A stretch of 64,000 nucleotides of DNA from Hyphomonas johnsonii MHS-2. Its GTDB lineage: Bacteria; Pseudomonadota; Alphaproteobacteria; Caulobacterales; Hyphomonadaceae. Within the stretch, counting starts at the first letter, position 1. Each line of letters starts with the position of its first letter. Of the stretch, positions 62,873-64,000 are shown piece by piece. The stretch lies in NCBI RefSeq assembly GCF_000685275.1, contig NZ_ARYK01000001.1, positions 248,001 to 312,000 on the forward strand. The letters run 5' to 3'. The translations under genes were made by a program, and so were the position numbers. Below the pieces are notes generated by a model. It did not search any database. It was not told the DNA's origin and saw nothing but the letters and a program-made list of their open reading frames with translations.

Positions 62873-64000
62873 ATGACCGATTTGACCAAACTCACCCTCG
62901 CAGCAGCACTGGATGGCTTGAAGAACAAGCAGTTTTCCGCGCGCGAGATCACGCAGGCCTTCGTGAGCGCCATCGAGGGCGCCCGGGTCCTGAACGCCTT
63001 CGTGGTGGAGACGCCGGAGAAGGCGCTGGCCATGGCCGATGCATCTGATGCGAAACTGGCCAAGGGCACGGGCGGCAAGCTGGAAGGCGCGCCGCTGGGC
63101 ATCAAGGACCTGTATTGCACCAAGGGCGTGCGCACGACGGCGTGCAGCGGCATCCTGGGCGAGTTCACGCCGACCTATGAATCCACCGTCACGCAGAACC
63201 TGTGGGACCAGGGCGCAGTCATGCTGGGCAAGCTGAACATGGACGAATTCGCCATGGGCTCGTCGAACGAAACGTCCAAATTCGGCAATGTGATCAACCC
63301 GTGGCGTCGGGAAGGCGACAATCAGAGCCTGACACCGGGCGGCTCGTCGGGCGGGTCGGCAGCCTCCGTGGCGGCAGACCTCTGCCTCGCGGCGACGGCA
63401 TCCGATACCGGCGGCTCGATCCGCCAGCCTGCTGCCTTTACGGGCACTGTGGGCATCAAGCCGACCTATGGCCGGGCCAGCCGTTACGGCATGGTGGCGT
63501 TTGCCTCCTCGCTCGACCAGGCCGGCCCGATCGCCAAGACCGTCGAAGACAGCGCCATCCTGCTGGACGTGATGTGCAGCCATGACGCCAAGGATTCCAC
63601 GTCCCTGGACGTCGAAACGCCTGACTGGCGCGGTGCCGTCACCCAGGGCGTCAAGGGCATGCGCATCGGCATTCCCAAGGAATACCGGATGGACGGCATG
63701 TCGGAAGAGATCGACGCGCTGTGGGAACAGGGCATCGCCTGGCTGAAAGCCGCCGGGGCGGAGATCGTCGATATCAGCCTGCCGCACACCAAATACGCGC
63801 TGCCAGCCTATTACATCGTGGCGCCGGCGGAAGCCTCGTCCAACCTCGCCCGCTATGACGGCATGCGCTATGGCGCGCGCGTCGAGGGCAACAACCTGAC
63901 GCAGACCTATGAAGGCACGCGGGCCAGCGGCTTTGGCAAGGAAGTGCAACGGCGCCTGCTGATCGGCACCTATGTGCTGTCCAGCGGCTATTACGACGCC
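62873..64000 (+). CDS. gatA: Asp-tRNA(Asn)/Glu-tRNA(Gln) amidotransferase subunit A (partial)
   Basis: The first 376 codons of the amidase subunit, open at the right edge of the window. The amidase signature is complete: catalytic Lys in [10 protein letters not shown] (about 82), Gly/Ser-rich [17 protein letters not shown] (about 159-175) and the nucleophile Ser in [13 protein letters not shown] (about 184). It releases ammonia from Gln for transfer to misacylated tRNA in the GatCAB complex. The ATG at 62873 is preceded by ACGGG and lacks a strong ribosome binding site. Confidence 0.97.
   Translation, partial: MTDLTKLTLAAALDGLKNKQFSAREITQAFVSAIEGARVLNAFVVETPEKALAMADASDAKLAKGTGGKLEGAPLGIKDLYCTKGVRTTACSGILGEFTPTYESTVTQNLWDQGAVMLGKLNMDEFAMGSSNETSKFGNVINPWRREGDNQSLTPGGSSGGSAASVAADLCLAATASDTGGSIRQPAAFTGTVGIKPTYGRASRYGMVAFASSLDQAGPIAKTVEDSAILLDVMCSHDAKDSTSLDVETPDWRGAVTQGVKGMRIGIPKEYRMDGMSEEIDALWEQGIAWLKAAGAEIVDISLPHTKYALPAYYIVAPAEASSNLARYDGMRYGARVEGNNLTQTYEGTRASGFGKEVQRRLLIGTYVLSSGYYDA

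Overview
The window is about 64 kb of high-GC DNA from a bacterial chromosome. Gene order and content point to an alphaproteobacterium, most likely of the Hyphomonadaceae/Caulobacterales-Maricaulales group. The evidence is a cpa/Tad pilus locus, a bamE - cytochrome bc1 chaperone - plsX - fabH - ihfA - merR block, rpsF-rpsR-rplI next to dnaB, fabD-fabG-acpP-fabF-mltG-yicC-gmk, and lptD-surA-pdxA-rsmA. The genus is an inference. Most of the window is core genome. I see no phage, insertion sequence, CRISPR array or rRNA.

Layout. 1-7300: tail of a phosphoesterase gene, then a Tad (Flp) pilus operon: cpaB, cpaC, a short lipoprotein, cpaE, cpaF, tadB, tadC. 7300-13400: accA, an exported amidohydrolase, thiL and the membrane H+-pyrophosphatase hppA, ending at a two-way terminator shared with katG. 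13400-20000: katG and bamE on the minus strand, then the bc1 chaperone, plsX, fabH, ihfA and a MerR regulator. 20035-21200: tRNA-Pro(GGG) followed by a hairpin-rich spacer and a GNAT gene of atypical composition. 21200-33720: an accessory metabolic region with oligopeptidase B, msrB, a MaoC hydratase, a CoA ligase, a GH1 glycosidase scrap, a tightly coupled amidohydrolase - fatty-acid-hydroxylase - small ORF - GNAT operon, and divergent acyl-CoA genes. 33766-42774: dnaB, the ribosomal protein genes and the fatty-acid synthesis cluster. 42835-46215: an accessory cassette with an SGNH hydrolase, a NodU/CmcH-type carbamoyltransferase and an unknown 111-aa protein. 46364-59029: osmC, rsmA-pdxA-surA-lptD, dprA-plsY, a secreted GH5 enzyme, pyrB with a metal-site-less pyrC, an AEC transporter and ruvX. 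59113-64000: gatC and gatA, separated by a fadD region with two small genes, a SET-domain gene and a small lipoprotein gene.

How the genes work together. The pilus genes encode the secretin, localisation protein, motor ATPase and inner-membrane platform of a Tad machine; pilin, prepilin peptidase and TadD are not in the window. accA, plsX, fabH, fabD, fabG, acpP, fabF and plsY cover much of fatty-acid and phosphatidic-acid synthesis, while fadD, the MaoC protein, the crotonase and the thioesterase suggest active acyl-CoA turnover. lptD, surA, bamE and mltG belong to envelope assembly. The least explained parts are the carbamoyltransferase cassette, the overlap-coupled operon with a 27-codon ORF, the 42- and 43-aa genes around fadD, a perfect 22-bp palindrome ahead of fadD, and a dihydroorotase homologue that has lost all its visible metal ligands.
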